Of a stretch of 64,000 bases of DNA, positions 32,271-43,423 are shown piece by piece (position 1 is the first letter of the stretch; every line of letters begins with the position of its first letter). The position numbers were made by a program, and so were the translations under genes. The DNA is from Cheilinus undulatus (Eukaryota; Chordata; Actinopteri; Labriformes; Labridae), in assembly GCF_018320785.1 (NCBI RefSeq), contig NC_054865.1, positions 11,629,579 through 11,693,578 on the forward strand. Direction: 5' to 3'. The notes below the pieces were generated by a model. That model was given only the letters and a program-made list of their open reading frames with translations, did no database searches and was not told where the DNA came from.

Positions 32271-33142
32271 CAGGACTGTCAAACCCAATCACAGCAGGGG
32301 CCAAATTCTGAGTTTGGGTCTAACCTGAGGGCCTAACTGGGTCAACATTTCCCAAACTGTCAAACTCATCCTCACCGGTACCAAATTACAGGAGAAAAAC
32401 GTAACATTGATGATAAATCATTTTGATATAAAAAAGTCAAAAGCTAAAACCACGATTTTTAACAGTTAAAGTACCAAATGAAATTCAAAATCATGAGTTA
32501 AAAAGGTTAAAATATGAGATGAACTTCAAAATTATGAGTTTTAAAAGCAAAATATGAGATAAGATTCAAAACATTAACTTACATTTTTAAATCACAAAGG
32601 TCAATAATTGGGAATAAAAGTTAGATTTAAGAGTTGAAAAGGTCAAGATGTAAGACAAAAATTCTAAATCAAGAGTATCGGAGGTGAAATATGAGATAAA
32701 TTCAAAATTATGAGTTTTATAGGCAAAAAATAAGATACAATTCTAAATCATAAAATTTTAAATATGAAATGACATTAAAAATATTGATTATAAAGGTCCA
32801 AAGATGAGATAAAAATTTAAAAAGAGTAATATATGGAATTAAAATTCACACCCATTAATTAAAAATGTCAAAATATGACTTACAAATTTTCATTTTAAAT
32901 CCAAATGTTAAAAATGTCATATAAAAGTCAAAACCATAACTTAAAGTCATGATTGTGAGATGCAAATTAGAAAACAAGAAATGAAGACACAAATATATGT
33001 ACCCACATTCCATACTGGAGGAAATCTGCAGACCTTATACTGGTGGGCCAGTTATAATAAAAATATGATATGATCTGGTGGGCCGGGTATAACTGTACCA
33101 AGGGCCAAATTTGGCCCCTGGGCCTTGAGTTTGACACGCCTG
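32271..33142. mobile_element. hAT-like non-autonomous element, 872 bp
   Basis: The left end is CAGGACTGTCAAACCCAATC and the right end GAGTTTGACACGCCTG, an imperfect inverted repeat of the CAGGGGTGTCAAACTC class. Flanks acttaaag (32263-32270) and gcttaaag (33143-33150) agree at 7 of 8 bases, as expected for an 8-bp hAT target duplication. The interior is a degenerate array of about 30-nt units (AAAATATGAGATAAAATTC / AAAATCATGAGTTTTAAAG). No transposase. A truncated relative is at 34325-34980. Confidence 0.8.
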
Positions 33143-33190
33143 GCTTAAAGCACTGAGGGAAAAAAAATAAAAAAATATATATATATAAAA

Positions 33191-33194
<4 letters not shown>

Positions 33195-33221
<27 letters not shown>

Positions 33222-33222
33222 T
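33195..33222 (+). repeat. (TAGA)n microsatellite
   Basis: About seven uninterrupted TAGA units, preceded by a short (TA)n tract. Confidence 0.95.
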
Positions 33223-33399
33223 CTTTTCATGAACTACTTAGCACTGAAGATAAAATGAAATAAAAATTCATTAGGCCATAATACTTATAAACATATCAAT
33301 AAATATAATTAAATAAAAATAAACTAGAGTTTTATTTGTGGAATGATAAAATATCACGTTTTTCTGTCTATGCGTGCGCTCACGCTCACGCGCACGTCA

Positions 33400-33616
33400 T
33401 TTATTGTCATGGAAACGGCCCAGCAGGGTATATATATAGGGCCCTGAACCTTCTAGTCTCCCCTTTTGCATTTGAACTTTTTGAGAGAGTTGACCTGCGA
33501 AACCTAGCTGACTTTGGAAACTTTGGAAAGCGACCGAGAAAGCTTTAACAAAACTTGGATAAGACGTCTTCGAGCCTTTTGGATATTTTATTTTCAGTGG
33601 AAAGAGAGTCTGTAAA
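33400..33616 (+). promoter_or_regulatory. TATA promoter and 5' UTR of the acidic two-exon gene
   Basis: A strong TATA tract (TATATATATA, 33429-33438) lies about 180 nt before the start codon. If transcription starts some 30 nt downstream, near 33460, the 5' UTR has no upstream ATG, so 33617 is the first ATG. Upstream of the TATA box is a GC-rich patch with GCACGTCATT, a half CRE-like site. Confidence 0.65.
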
Positions 33617-36183
33617 ATGGTCGACAGACTTCTCAACGACGCCAGAGACCTGCTGCAGCTGATAGCAGAGGTGCAAGGTAAGACAACTTTAAAAAACATT
33701 AGCTTCATTTATCTACACTAGACTAGAATAACGTAGTCTGTTTGTTTTTATTCTTATCGGCTTTATAGACTTTATCAGTAGGTCTACAGGAATAAATCAA
33801 ACTTAGACTGTGAGCTAGCTTAATTGGGACTGTTTGGAGAAAATAGTCCACCAACTTGTAAATATCAATTTTTCACTCAACGATTTTTCTCCATTTACTT
33901 TCGTTATTTTCAAAGAATTTTATTTTTTCCACATCCCGGGAAAAAGTGGAGGGAAATAACAGTTACTATTGTGATTTGAAAGCACGTTTATTTTGTTGGG
34001 GTTCATTATTTTTTCAAATATGTTCAGTAAGAGCTAGCATAAAAGCTACATTTGAAAACCGCATGGAATGTTCAGACTGCCTCTGATGACGTGACGTCAG
34101 CCCTGAAGGGGAATCCCCGTGACTCTGGGGGAAAACCCAAACAAATCCCCGCCCACTACTCAGGTGCTGCTGCTTCGCGTTTCCCGCAGCAACCATTGCT
34201 TGCGCCTGTCTGTGGGCGACGCCATTTTGAACTGTTTGTGATCCTGCATGCTTTCAGTGAATCAGCATCAGGCCACAATCCGTCCATGCGTGGGCGATAG
34301 TGGGTGACAGGTGATGCGGTAGAGCAGGGGTGTCAAACTCAGTCACAGCAGGGGCCAGATGCTGGATTTAGGTCTGACCTGAGGGCCTAACTGGGTCAAC
34401 ATTTAACCATAACTGTCAAACTCATTTTCACCAGTAATAAAATATGAAAAATACACTGATGATAAATCATTTGGAAATTCAAAAAAGTAAAAATGATAAG
34501 TTTAAAGGCTCAAATCTGAGATAAAAATTCCAATTTATTGGTTCAAAACATCAGAGCACGATATTAAAACTAGAAAAATAATGTTTTCAAAAAGCAAATA
34601 TACAAGTAGAAAGTTGAAATCATATGTTTGAAGGGTCAAAATATGAGATCAATTTGAAATAATGTGCTTAAAAGTCAAGATATGACTTAAAATTTGAAAT
34701 TGTGAGTCTAATAGTTCAAAATGTGGAATTAAAAAGCCAAAATTAGGAGTTGAAAATGTCAAAATATGGGCTAGAATTCAAAATGATAACTTGAAAAGTT
34801 AAAAATATGGTATAAATTCAATATCGGGAGTGTTAAAGGTAAAAACATGTTAAAAAAGTAAAAATTATGAATTAAAAATGTCAAATATGAGAAAAATTGA
34901 AATCATGAGTCTTAAAGTCAAAATATGAGTTGAAATTTTAAATTGTGTCTTATTTCAAAATATGGGATTAAAATGCCAAAAAACATATATTATCCTTACA
35001 CATACTTAATATTTCTCTCACATACATGCAATCTGATTCTGACGTACATATATTTGAGAGAAGAATGTATGCATGTAAAAGGTCCAGAATGAATGATGTC
35101 TTGCACAGCCCCTCATAAGAATCAAATTTATGAGCCAGAGAGTGAAACAATATTAATTTCCCATGACTGTTCTTTTATATTTAGCCTGTTCACAAAGGAC
35201 CCAGTAAATGTTGAATGAATATATTCTCATTTTGTCCAAAATAAAAGAAATGCACAATATCTGAAACCAGCTTAACTGTTTGTGTGAATTAGTAGTGTAG
35301 CACAGCTATAGGAAATGTCATTTTTCACCTTTATTATTGTAAATGTTTGAAGTAAGAGTTAGTCTTCATATTTTCAAACACTTTGGCTTGGCCTCTTTCA
35401 GATGATGCACGTGTCTTACTGAGACTTCCTGCTGGAGATGAAGCCCCGGAGGTCATTGTCATCCCTGATGATAATGACGCTCCAGAGGTCATCGTCATCC
35501 CTGATGATGATGATGATGATGATGATGATGCCCCAGAGGTCATCATCCCTGATGATGACATAGGTGAGTATGAAGGTGAGTATGTTCCTCCTCAAGGCTT
35601 TCCTCCGATCCCTGACGATGAGTCTGACGATGAGATCCAGAACATCGTGAACCTTGATGGTGAGGAGGATGAGGAGGAAGAAGATGTCCAACGACCGTGG
35701 CTGTGGCTGTGGCTGGAGGATGAAGATGAGGAATCTACAGACAACAGCAGCAACTGGAGTGATAGGGTTGTGCCAGAGGAAGAAGACTCCGGGTATGAGT
35801 CGATGTCTGAGGATGAGGAGGATGAAGAGGGAGAAGATGAAGAGGATGACCCCCGACCTCTCTCTCCTCTTGAGCAGCACTTCCCACCAGAGAATTTCTG
35901 GCAGAGCTGGCACCAACGTTTTTCTCCTGTCCCTGCTGGACCTCCTGCAGGACCTTCTGTCTCCTCTGGACCTTCTGTCCCTGAGGAGACTGCTCCATCC
36001 ACGTCAGGCCAGGGCGTGAAGAGGACCAGGGTGGAGAGCACTGAGGCAGAAGAGAGTGCAAAGAGGCAGAGGATGGAAGAAGACGTGGACGACGAGCAGC
36101 CTTCCACCTCTGGAGTCACCTCATCTGCACAGAGCAGACACTGGCACTGGAAGCCTGCATGTGACGACAGCGACTCGGATTAA
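33617..36183 (+). CDS. Uncharacterised 280-residue acidic nuclear protein with tandem SUMO-interaction-like motifs, two exons
   Basis: Exon 1 is 33617-33677 and exon 2 is 35402-36183. The CAAG|gtaaga donor and cctctttcag acceptor join in frame to 843 nt. The start has A at -3 and G at +4. Exon 1 encodes a Leu-rich amphipathic stretch (MVDRLLNDARDLLQLIAEVQ). Then come three copies of PEVI(V)IPDD (residues 36-44, 48-56, 65-72) and IVNLDGEEDEE at 102-112; all fit the hydrophobic-then-acidic pattern of SUMO-interaction motifs. Further features are a D9 run (55-63), WLWLWLEDEDEE (120-131), DSGYES (149-154), a bipartite basic signal (K227-R228 with KRQR 241-244), two PSTSG motifs and the acidic end DDSDSD. 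The open frame survives a (GAT)n tract. I do not recognise the family; a nuclear SUMO-binding regulator is inference only. Confidence 0.78.
34232..34318 (-). repeat. GGATTCTGGCC-type end motif, reverse copy
   Basis: GCATGCTTTCAGTGAATCAG followed by CATCAGGCCACAATCC matches the left terminus of the 28411-28800 element. It lies in the intron of the acidic gene. Confidence 0.7.
34325..34980. mobile_element. Truncated copy of the CAGGGGTGTCAAACTC hAT-like element
   Basis: It begins CAGGGGTGTCAAACTCAGTC and shares GAGGGCCTAACTGGGTCAAC and GATGATAAATCATTT with the 872-bp element at 32271, followed by the same kind of degenerate AAAATATGAG array. No right terminus was found. It sits inside the single intron of the acidic gene. 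Confidence 0.7.
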
Positions 36184-36542
36184 AACCGATGACCTGTCTG
36201 ATGGGACGGTTTGGTTAAGTCCAAAGACTTTATGTCCAGCAGGCACCAGGGGTCATCTTCACCTTCTATTATTTATTTATTATGTATTTATTTATTCTTA
36301 ATTATTTATTTATTATGTAAATATGTATTTATTTATTTTGTCATTATTAATTTATTATTTACATGTTAATTATCTTTAATTTCTAATTCAATTCTTATTT
36401 GTTAGTTTATTTATTTATTAATTTATTCATTCATTTATTCTAGTTTTATACCATTTATGTCCTTTAAGTGTTACTGAAGACAAAGGTAAGTCGGTCAGAA
36501 GAGGTAAGGCTATGACTACTAAAACTTTAAGAATCAAATAAA
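36184..36542 (+). promoter_or_regulatory. AU-rich 3' UTR with poly(A) signal
   Basis: From about 36269 to 36430 the sequence is packed with overlapping ATTTA pentamers and TTATTTATT nonamers, the pattern of class II AU-rich mRNA-decay elements. AATAAA at 36537-36542 could be the poly(A) signal. A strong splice donor (AAAG|gtaagt, 36482-36491) also occurs before it, so some transcripts may continue. It could equally be a simple (TTTA)n repeat. Confidence 0.55.
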
Positions 36543-36767
36543 AACATAATTTGTTTAAGAAAATTCAATTTTAACTCATTTAAAACATTTGAAATGAAAT
36601 TTTAATTCTCACTTTGTCATATTTGGTTTATTTTTAACAGAGTAGATGGTTGACCAAGGAATTTAAAACAACTTAAATGAAATTCACTTCCCTTAAATGT
36701 GACTTAAAAATTCAGCTGTTGGGGTATCTTACTTACTATGTTGTATCTTTTTGTTTTTTACATGCAG

Positions 36768-37124
36768 ACACGAGGAGAAAGGTTGGACCCGGTGAGAACT
36801 GTTTACCCTGGACCAGATGAGAAGGATGACCCAACATCTTCACCTCCAGCGCCACCCTCTTCAGCCAGCAGTCCAGTGAAGAGGAGTGATGTTAAGTTTG
36901 GGGCGCTCTTCAGACACCATCAAGGAATCTTTGATGTCAGCCATTCACAGAAGAGACAGAGAGCCCAGAAACTATTGACTCTGAAGATCCAGAAGTATCT
37001 AGTTCGCATCTGGAATTTGTGTCAATGCTTTTACGTTTTTGACAATTACAGGCCTGTCTCTGGACCGTTTGGATCTTCATTCTTTTCCTATCCCCATAAA
37101 ATATGTGGCCTTTTTATTAAATGA
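36768..37124 (+). other. Possible further exon downstream of the acidic gene
   Basis: A pyrimidine tract and ttttttacatgcag precede an open frame starting TRGERLDPVRTVYPGPDEKD, Pro/Ser-rich and with a basic KRQRAQK. It stays open to 37124. It could be joined from the donor at 36485, after the stop of the acidic frame, or from an internal donor in exon 2. However, the internal donors I tried (near 35570, 35575 and 35657) are in phase 1, which leads to an early stop. Function unknown. Confidence 0.3.
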
Positions 37125-37883
37125 TGAACTTTATTATGTGTCACATAGTTTTCCAAATGCATGCTTTCCTGTCTTGAGAGCAAGAGGCCTGGTTGGGGGT
37201 CATGTCATGCTAGTGGGTCAGCTTGGGAGTAGGATGTGAGAATACCGGCCGACGGCCTGTATAGGTCCGGTATACGGCATTCTTGCGCTTCTACTCGCTG
37301 GGCTTTGAGTTCCCTACTGACTGAAAATACAAGCAGGGAGAGGAGATTCTCTTTAAAAGAAGAAAAAATGTAAAGAGTGGCCTATGCCCACAGGTGGAGA
37401 AATATTCACAGTCACTTACCTACAGAAACTGACGAGAGAGAAGAGAAGATGAAGGGATACAACTCACAGGAAAGCAAGAAAGATAGAGAAGAAGGGAGAT
37501 AAACTAAAAGCTGAGGCAGCAGGCTTTGGAGAAGTTAGCCTGCTGGAACTGCTATAAAGGAACTGGGGGACGTAGGTAACTTCATGGTAGAACGTTAATC
37601 AATGGAACACTAAAAATATAGCCAAGAGCACCAAGTGTAGCATAGAACAGTTATAGCTACACCTGGTGAGGTGAGTGCTGCCAAGTAACACTCACGCTGT
37701 AACTTCTACCCAACTATTGTCAGAAGAATGAAATAACACAAACAGAAAGATTAGAAGTCATTGTTTCTTTATTGAGCCAAAAAGACATACCTCAAATAAC
37801 ATGGAATGATGCTGTACAATATGTACAATATATAATATTTATACAATATGTTATTACTACAACTTTATAGTGAGTACTGTAAC

Positions 37884-38740
37884 CAGGCCTGCCCACAGAT
37901 CTGGCTGGACCCCTGAAAAACCCCAGAGAAGGAGTCCTCCCCAGTTGGGATTTATTGATGATATCAGTGTATGTGAGTTGGATCAGTAGCATTGGTGCAA
38001 GCATCCTGGCAAGCTATTATTGGGTTGAATTGGTGTTGAAAGTATTCATTCAATTACGTACATTTTAAGCAAGTTAACCAGTTTTTCTACCCATTTTTGC
38101 AACTTCTTTTGACAAATAAAACCATTTTGCTGCTTTTTCAGCATTTTCTCCACTTATTATTATTATTTTACGTCCATTTTTGCCACTTTTTTGGGGACTT
38201 TTTGCCACATTTAACCCATTTTTGCTACCTTTTTGCCACTTTTTGCCCTATTTTGCAATTGTTTGGCAATTTTTTGCTATATTTCCCATTTCTGTTACCC
38301 CCCTTTTACCACCTTTCAGCAACTGTAACCCACTTGTGATCTATTTTGCCACTTTTTTAACTAATTTTCCCCATTTTAGCCTATGACCACTTTTTTGCCC
38401 AATTTTGCCCTTTTATTTATCACTTTTAACCCATTTTTACCACCTTTTTACACCATTTAACCCTTTTAGACCACTTGTAACTCATTTCTGCTTCTAGTTT
38501 GACACTTTCAACAAGTTTTTGCCAATTTGAAGCCATTTTTGGCCACCTTTTTTTTGTTTTGGTTTGGTTTTTTTTTACAATTTTTGCCTATTTCTGACTT
38601 TGTTTTGACACTTTTTGCCCAACTCGCCATGTTTTTTAATCACTTTTAACCTATTTTTGCCCCCCTTTGCCTACTTTTGCCACCTCCATGATCCCCCAGT
38701 TGGGTGGGCCCCAGAAAGCTCTCACCTTTATTTCCCCTTA
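37884..38740 (+). repeat. Degenerate array of TTTTGCCACTTTTTGCC-like words
   Basis: A T-rich stretch built from variable words CCATTTTTGCC, ACTTTTTTGCC and TTTAACCC, flanked by GGCTGGACCCCTGAAAAACC on the left and CCCCCAGTTGGGTGGGCCCC on the right. It is the longer, opposite-orientation relative of 31020-31445. Family not recognised. Confidence 0.65.
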
Positions 38741-38940
38741 TAGGCCACCTTGACTGTAACATTACTTAAAAAGTTTATTTTGTATCAATTTAAATATGGT
38801 ATGCCTTGAGATTTTGGCTTAACATTAGGTCTGCCTTGGGCAAAAAAAGTTTGAAAACCACTGCCCTGGTGTATTTAAATAGAAGATTATGAGCCTAATG
38901 AGAGAGAAAAGTTCATGCAACCCTCTGAAAGTGATGACAG

Positions 38941-39790
38941 ATGACAACCAAGAATAGTTTGGTGACAACCTGGAGAGACGGCACCCGGTTCAAGTTGGGC
39001 TAGCACCCAAGCTTGTATCCCCTGCAAGGGAGAAATCATAGTAGGCTACAAGTGACTCCTCTGAAATATACCCCCAGGGGATCCCAAGAGGGGCAAGAAC
39101 GAGATTTCCAAGCGGAAGGACCCAAGGTTTACAATCCATGCAAATGGTCAGACAATCCTCAGCATGGATTAGCTAGGTCTCCAGAGGCTTTTTGCTGCTG
39201 GGATGCAAGCTGGGACTTGATCCCCCCAGCTGGGTCACCTGGGCGAGGGAGTATGAAGTTTAAAGACCCGAAACCCCCAATGACCCCAGGAACATCACTG
39301 AAGATGCATCCCAGCGCATCACAGCAATGTATCTTCAAACCTTTCTTCTGGAGCAACCAGTGACATCTGGGAAAGGCCAGATGACAACTAAGAATAGTTT
39401 GGTGACAACCTGGAGAGATGACATCCGGTTCAAGTTGGGCTAGCATCAATGCTTGTATCCCCTGCAAGGGAGAATCCATAGCAGGCTACAAGTGACTCCT
39501 CTGAAATATACCCCCAGGGGATCCAGAGAGGGGCAAGAATGAGATCTCCAAGTGGATGGACCAAGGTTTACAACCCATGCAAACGGTCAGACAATCCTCA
39601 GCATGGATTAGCCAGGTCTTCAGAGGCATTTTGCTGGGATGCAAGCTGGGACTTGATCACCTCAGCTGGGTCACCTGGGTGAGGGGGTATGATGTTTAAA
39701 GACCCGAAACCCCCCATGATCCCAGGAACATCACTGAAGATGCATCCCAGCGCATCATAGCGATGTATCTTGAAACCAACAAGCAAGAGC
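38941..39790. repeat. Two-copy tandem duplication, 440-bp period
   Basis: Copy 1 (38941-39380) and copy 2 (39381-39790) share most of their length, for example GTATCCCCTGCAAGGGAGAA, GTGACTCCTCTGAAATATAC and CATCACTGAAGATGCATCCC, with scattered substitutions and small deletions in copy 2. There is no intact long frame. Origin unknown, perhaps part of a larger mobile element. Confidence 0.85.
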
Positions 39791-42160
39791 AAAAGTGGAG
39801 GGGACAATAACTATTAGCAAAAGTGACTTTTTTAGAATTGTGGGGATGATGACTATAATTGGTTTTACTTTAGGTAAGCAAGCATAGATACAGTATTATT
39901 CTCAAATCCCATACAACAGCAGCTATACACTGGCTGTCAACAAAGCCAGATTTACAACAAACTTTAACACTGAGGAATAGACAACTGGTATGTATACAGA
40001 CCAAGATATGGCATCAGGCAATTCAACTAATAACAAAGAACAACTTTCCATGTATTTAGCCTACTGTTGTGTGTGAAAAGGTGATCTTACTAACAGGTTG
40101 CACTGGACTTTTTTGTTGTCGGTCATTTTGACGGAAAGGGTTGTAAAAACTCCTTCATGCCATTTTACAATCCGTCATTATAATTTCCTCTTTAATATCT
40201 GTAATAAGATATAATTCAATATGATTTTATTAGTAGTGTTTAATTAATGAAGCACTATTTCTAAGCTTATATTCAAAAAACAGTCTTTGAGGTTATACAT
40301 TTTAATGGCACTGAGAAAAAGATGAACACAGCAGCACAGTGTTTACTCCTCATGATTTTTACGCAGTTATAGTGGAGCAACAATCCCTGTCTTTAAGCAA
40401 GCAACTATGAACTGTGCAATTTAAGATGTCACATACATTTTTAAGGATGGTTTTAATGTCAAGATGCTGTAGTTTGACAACCATAGCTGATAAGTAGTTA
40501 AAAGGCTGCCCTGTGGAGCTGTGCGCATTTTTGTCTGCTCCACAGGAGTCTTAATCCGAAAAAAACATCACACACTCGGACCTTGCACACTGAGTAAGGT
40601 GTATTTTTATTTGCTTTGACTGCGAAAATTTGTAGAATGTGGCAAATAGTTTCATACTGCGAGCCTGTGTCTCTGTCACTCCTTTAAAATCTAGCTGGAT
40701 CATCCTGACACAAAGCTTCATACAGCACCCGCTCATGCGTCATAGTGCAGAGCCAAGTTGGAGAGATGGAGAATAACTTTTTAATTCTGTCTCTGTTACC
40801 TGTGAGTACACTACAAACATTTGCCTTTATCTGTTAAGTTTCAATGGTTGTAAAGTGAGGTGCAGTGAGGAGGGGGTCGGTGGTGAGCGAGCAAGAGAGA
40901 ATAAAGCAACAGGCGCTGATCTGAATCATTATTCACCCATCTCTCTGTAATATTTCCATGGTTGATATCCACATTATAAAAGAGCAAAATTTGGTGTTTA
41001 AAGTGTTTGAAGTGTTGTATCGGTGGTGAGCAAGCGAGGTGGAAGCAGCAGGAACTGTTTTGAATCATCAGTCAACTTGGACACATATGAAATTTCGCAT
41101 GAAATCAAACCTGTGACGAAAAAATGGGAGATAAAATGACAATTTCGGCATCAGTGTGCAGACATGATTAGAGCAACGTGAAACGGGCTCATTGTGCAAA
41201 GGCCTTAACACTCTGACCTGTGTACTGAGACAGCTGCAGCAGCCTCTCAGTGCCCTGTCAGCACGGATGCACACAGTGTCGAAGTCAGTGATAGAGCCCA
41301 CTGACTACAAGATTTTTAATAGATTAAATAACCTCCTTTATGTCCATGTGTGCTAAATGGAAAAGGTGCATCTGTCTGTGTGTGTGCACTGAAATGTAGG
41401 CTCATCCTCATCATTTTCACTTTACAACTCTTGGTCGCGTGCGGATGGTGTGTTCAGGAGCTTCGGAATTTTCTATACTACTGAAAATAACCAGGGTTAC
41501 AATGGCTTACACATGAAGGATTTGTGTGTGGTGGGGTCAAATTGACCCTTTGGCAAAAAGTGGGGGGGTTATTACCCCCCCCCCCCCCTTCAAACTGACA
41601 CATATGGATCATACCCGTATTTTGTGTCTCTTTCTAATTGTGTTGTCACAGAAAAGATATTGGCTAATTTGTTTGTATTCACAAGAGTAATAGAAGGGGA
41701 ATTTTTATTCAAGGAAATCACAACGAAGAATCTGAAACACAGTCCTCCTCAGTGTCAAGCAAGAGTTGGGTGTAGAAATCATTTTCAGAGGTTTGTGATG
41801 GTCTGTTTTGTGTTTTTTACCAGGGTTGCTCATCGTGCAGAGAGTAATGCTGCTTTCCATTTGTCAACGTGACTCATGTTCCGACTTGTTTTTCCACCTT
41901 CCAACCTTGTGCTGCAGGTAACCATCCATTATATTTGTTTGAAAAATAAAGTACACATCATTGATGTTAAAGGTATTGCATTTAACATTTCAGTAGCCTA
42001 CAACTATGCATAAAAATGTTCTTTAAAGAAATCACTTGCAACTCTAGGTGCATAATACAGTAGGAGTAGGCCTAGACATAAATAGAAAAGCATGAATCCT
42101 TATAATGTTCTTTTGATAAACACAACTGATCCTAAAATTGAGAATGCAGTCTCTTCCAGG
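39791..42160. other. Intergenic stretch, nothing firmly recognised
   Basis: It includes a C run at about 41574-41588 preceded by a G run, and a partial internal duplication around 40868 and 41019 (CGGTGGTGAGC). No coding region could be supported. Confidence 0.35.
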
Positions 42161-43330
42161 CTGATAACCGAGACAGCATGAAATACATATTGAAAAATGT
42201 GTCAGTTCCACCACAAAAGATCTACTTTGAAGGCGGGGAGCTCATGAGGGACTACCAGCTCACCTGGGCCTCCATGGCTGCACTGATGTCCATATTACCA
42301 CCTCAGGGGAGCTGTGGCTAGGGCCAATAAATAGCCATTCTCATAACTGTATACTGGCTAGCCCATGGCCTGTTATAGTGTGGTGTCCCAGGCCTTTGAA
42401 ATTCCGTTCTCCACCGTCTCCAGGTAAGTTATTGATGAAGGAAAGGTCTGGTGAATAAATTCTAACAGTGAATTTGAGTCAGTTGGAGGGGAAAGTTGCG
42501 CTTCACATCAATGTAGACCATCAGTGGAGTACTAAGCCCGAGCTCAAAAAGCATTCAAAGTTTCAAAAAAGGCAGCACATCTCGAAATCCAAGTTATGGA
42601 GGACAAAACAATACCATTTTTACTAGTTTACTAGGCTCACATCACAAACAAACACTTACCTGTTCGGCACAAGGCCTTCATCAGAGCATTTGTCAGACTG
42701 AATCTACAGATTCCCTTTGAAAACAACTCACAAGAGCAGAGTCACTACACATCTCTAGGCTGTGTCTAATTAGAACAAAATTAGGCATAATTAGGTCAAA
42801 ACCATTGCAGACCTGCGCACAGAGGTCATCCGTTTCCCCTCTGAAGAGGAATTGGGTGAGGTTGGGCACTGGCCTGGCCAACAGTCCTGTGTTTGACGTG
42901 TGTTGGTGCCATTGACGAATGCCATATCCGAATTAAAACACCTGCAGGACCTGTTGGCCAGGACTACTTGAATCGAAAGCTGTTCCCCTACATCCAGCAA
43001 CAGGCTGTGTGACGCTGAGGCCAAAATATTAAACACATTTGCTGGATATCCAGGATCAGTGCACGACACCAGGGTCCTAAAGAACAGCATGTACAGGGAT
43101 GCTCTGTACCCTCCTCGATGGTTTTTTATAGTGGGTGATGGTGGCTATCCTTACATTAGCCACCCTAGAGCCATCATCCCCCCTATTGTGAGCCACTGCA
43201 GGAGAGGGTACAAAGCAGGTTCAACCAGCAACCATGCCAAGGCCCGTTCTATTATTTAACAGACCTTCGGCATGCTGAAAGCCCGCTGGAGGTCACTGGT
43301 CTTTAGGGCCCTGGAGGTTGACTTGTCTTT
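42161..43330 (+). pseudogene. PIF/Harbinger transposase (HARBI1-like) pseudogene
   Basis: Frame-shifted pieces follow the order of a Harbinger DDE nuclease: an N-terminal part from 42161; VYWLAHGL then YSVVSQAFEIPFSTVSR (about 42345-42423); GAIDECHIRIKTPAG with the first catalytic Asp codon at 42914-42916; AGYPGSVHDTRVLKNSMYRD; VGDGGYPY with the second Asp codon at 43137-43139; and QTFGMLKARW. The codon where the family has the catalytic Glu is TAA (43257-43259). A one-base deletion near 43010 separates the first Asp block from the rest. An unrelated insertion occupies about 42430-42780, containing GGCACAAGGCCTTCATCAGA. The gene is dead. Confidence 0.88.
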
Positions 43331-43423
43331 CTGTTGTTTTCTTTTTGCTAATTGTGGCCATGCGCTGGTGCTGGGCCTGGCCTCCTCTTCCTCTGGACCA
43401 ACACCTTGTGCTGTTGTTGTTGC

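Noticed and set aside
35416..36119. Long minus-strand frames opposite the acidic gene, Ile- or Ser-rich
   Set aside because: They are antisense shadows of the GAT/GAG-rich coding exon and have no start context or splice support.
33617..36183. Viral or retroelement origin for the acidic gene
   Set aside because: No polymerase, integrase, capsid or terminal repeats flank it, and acidic composition alone is not evidence.
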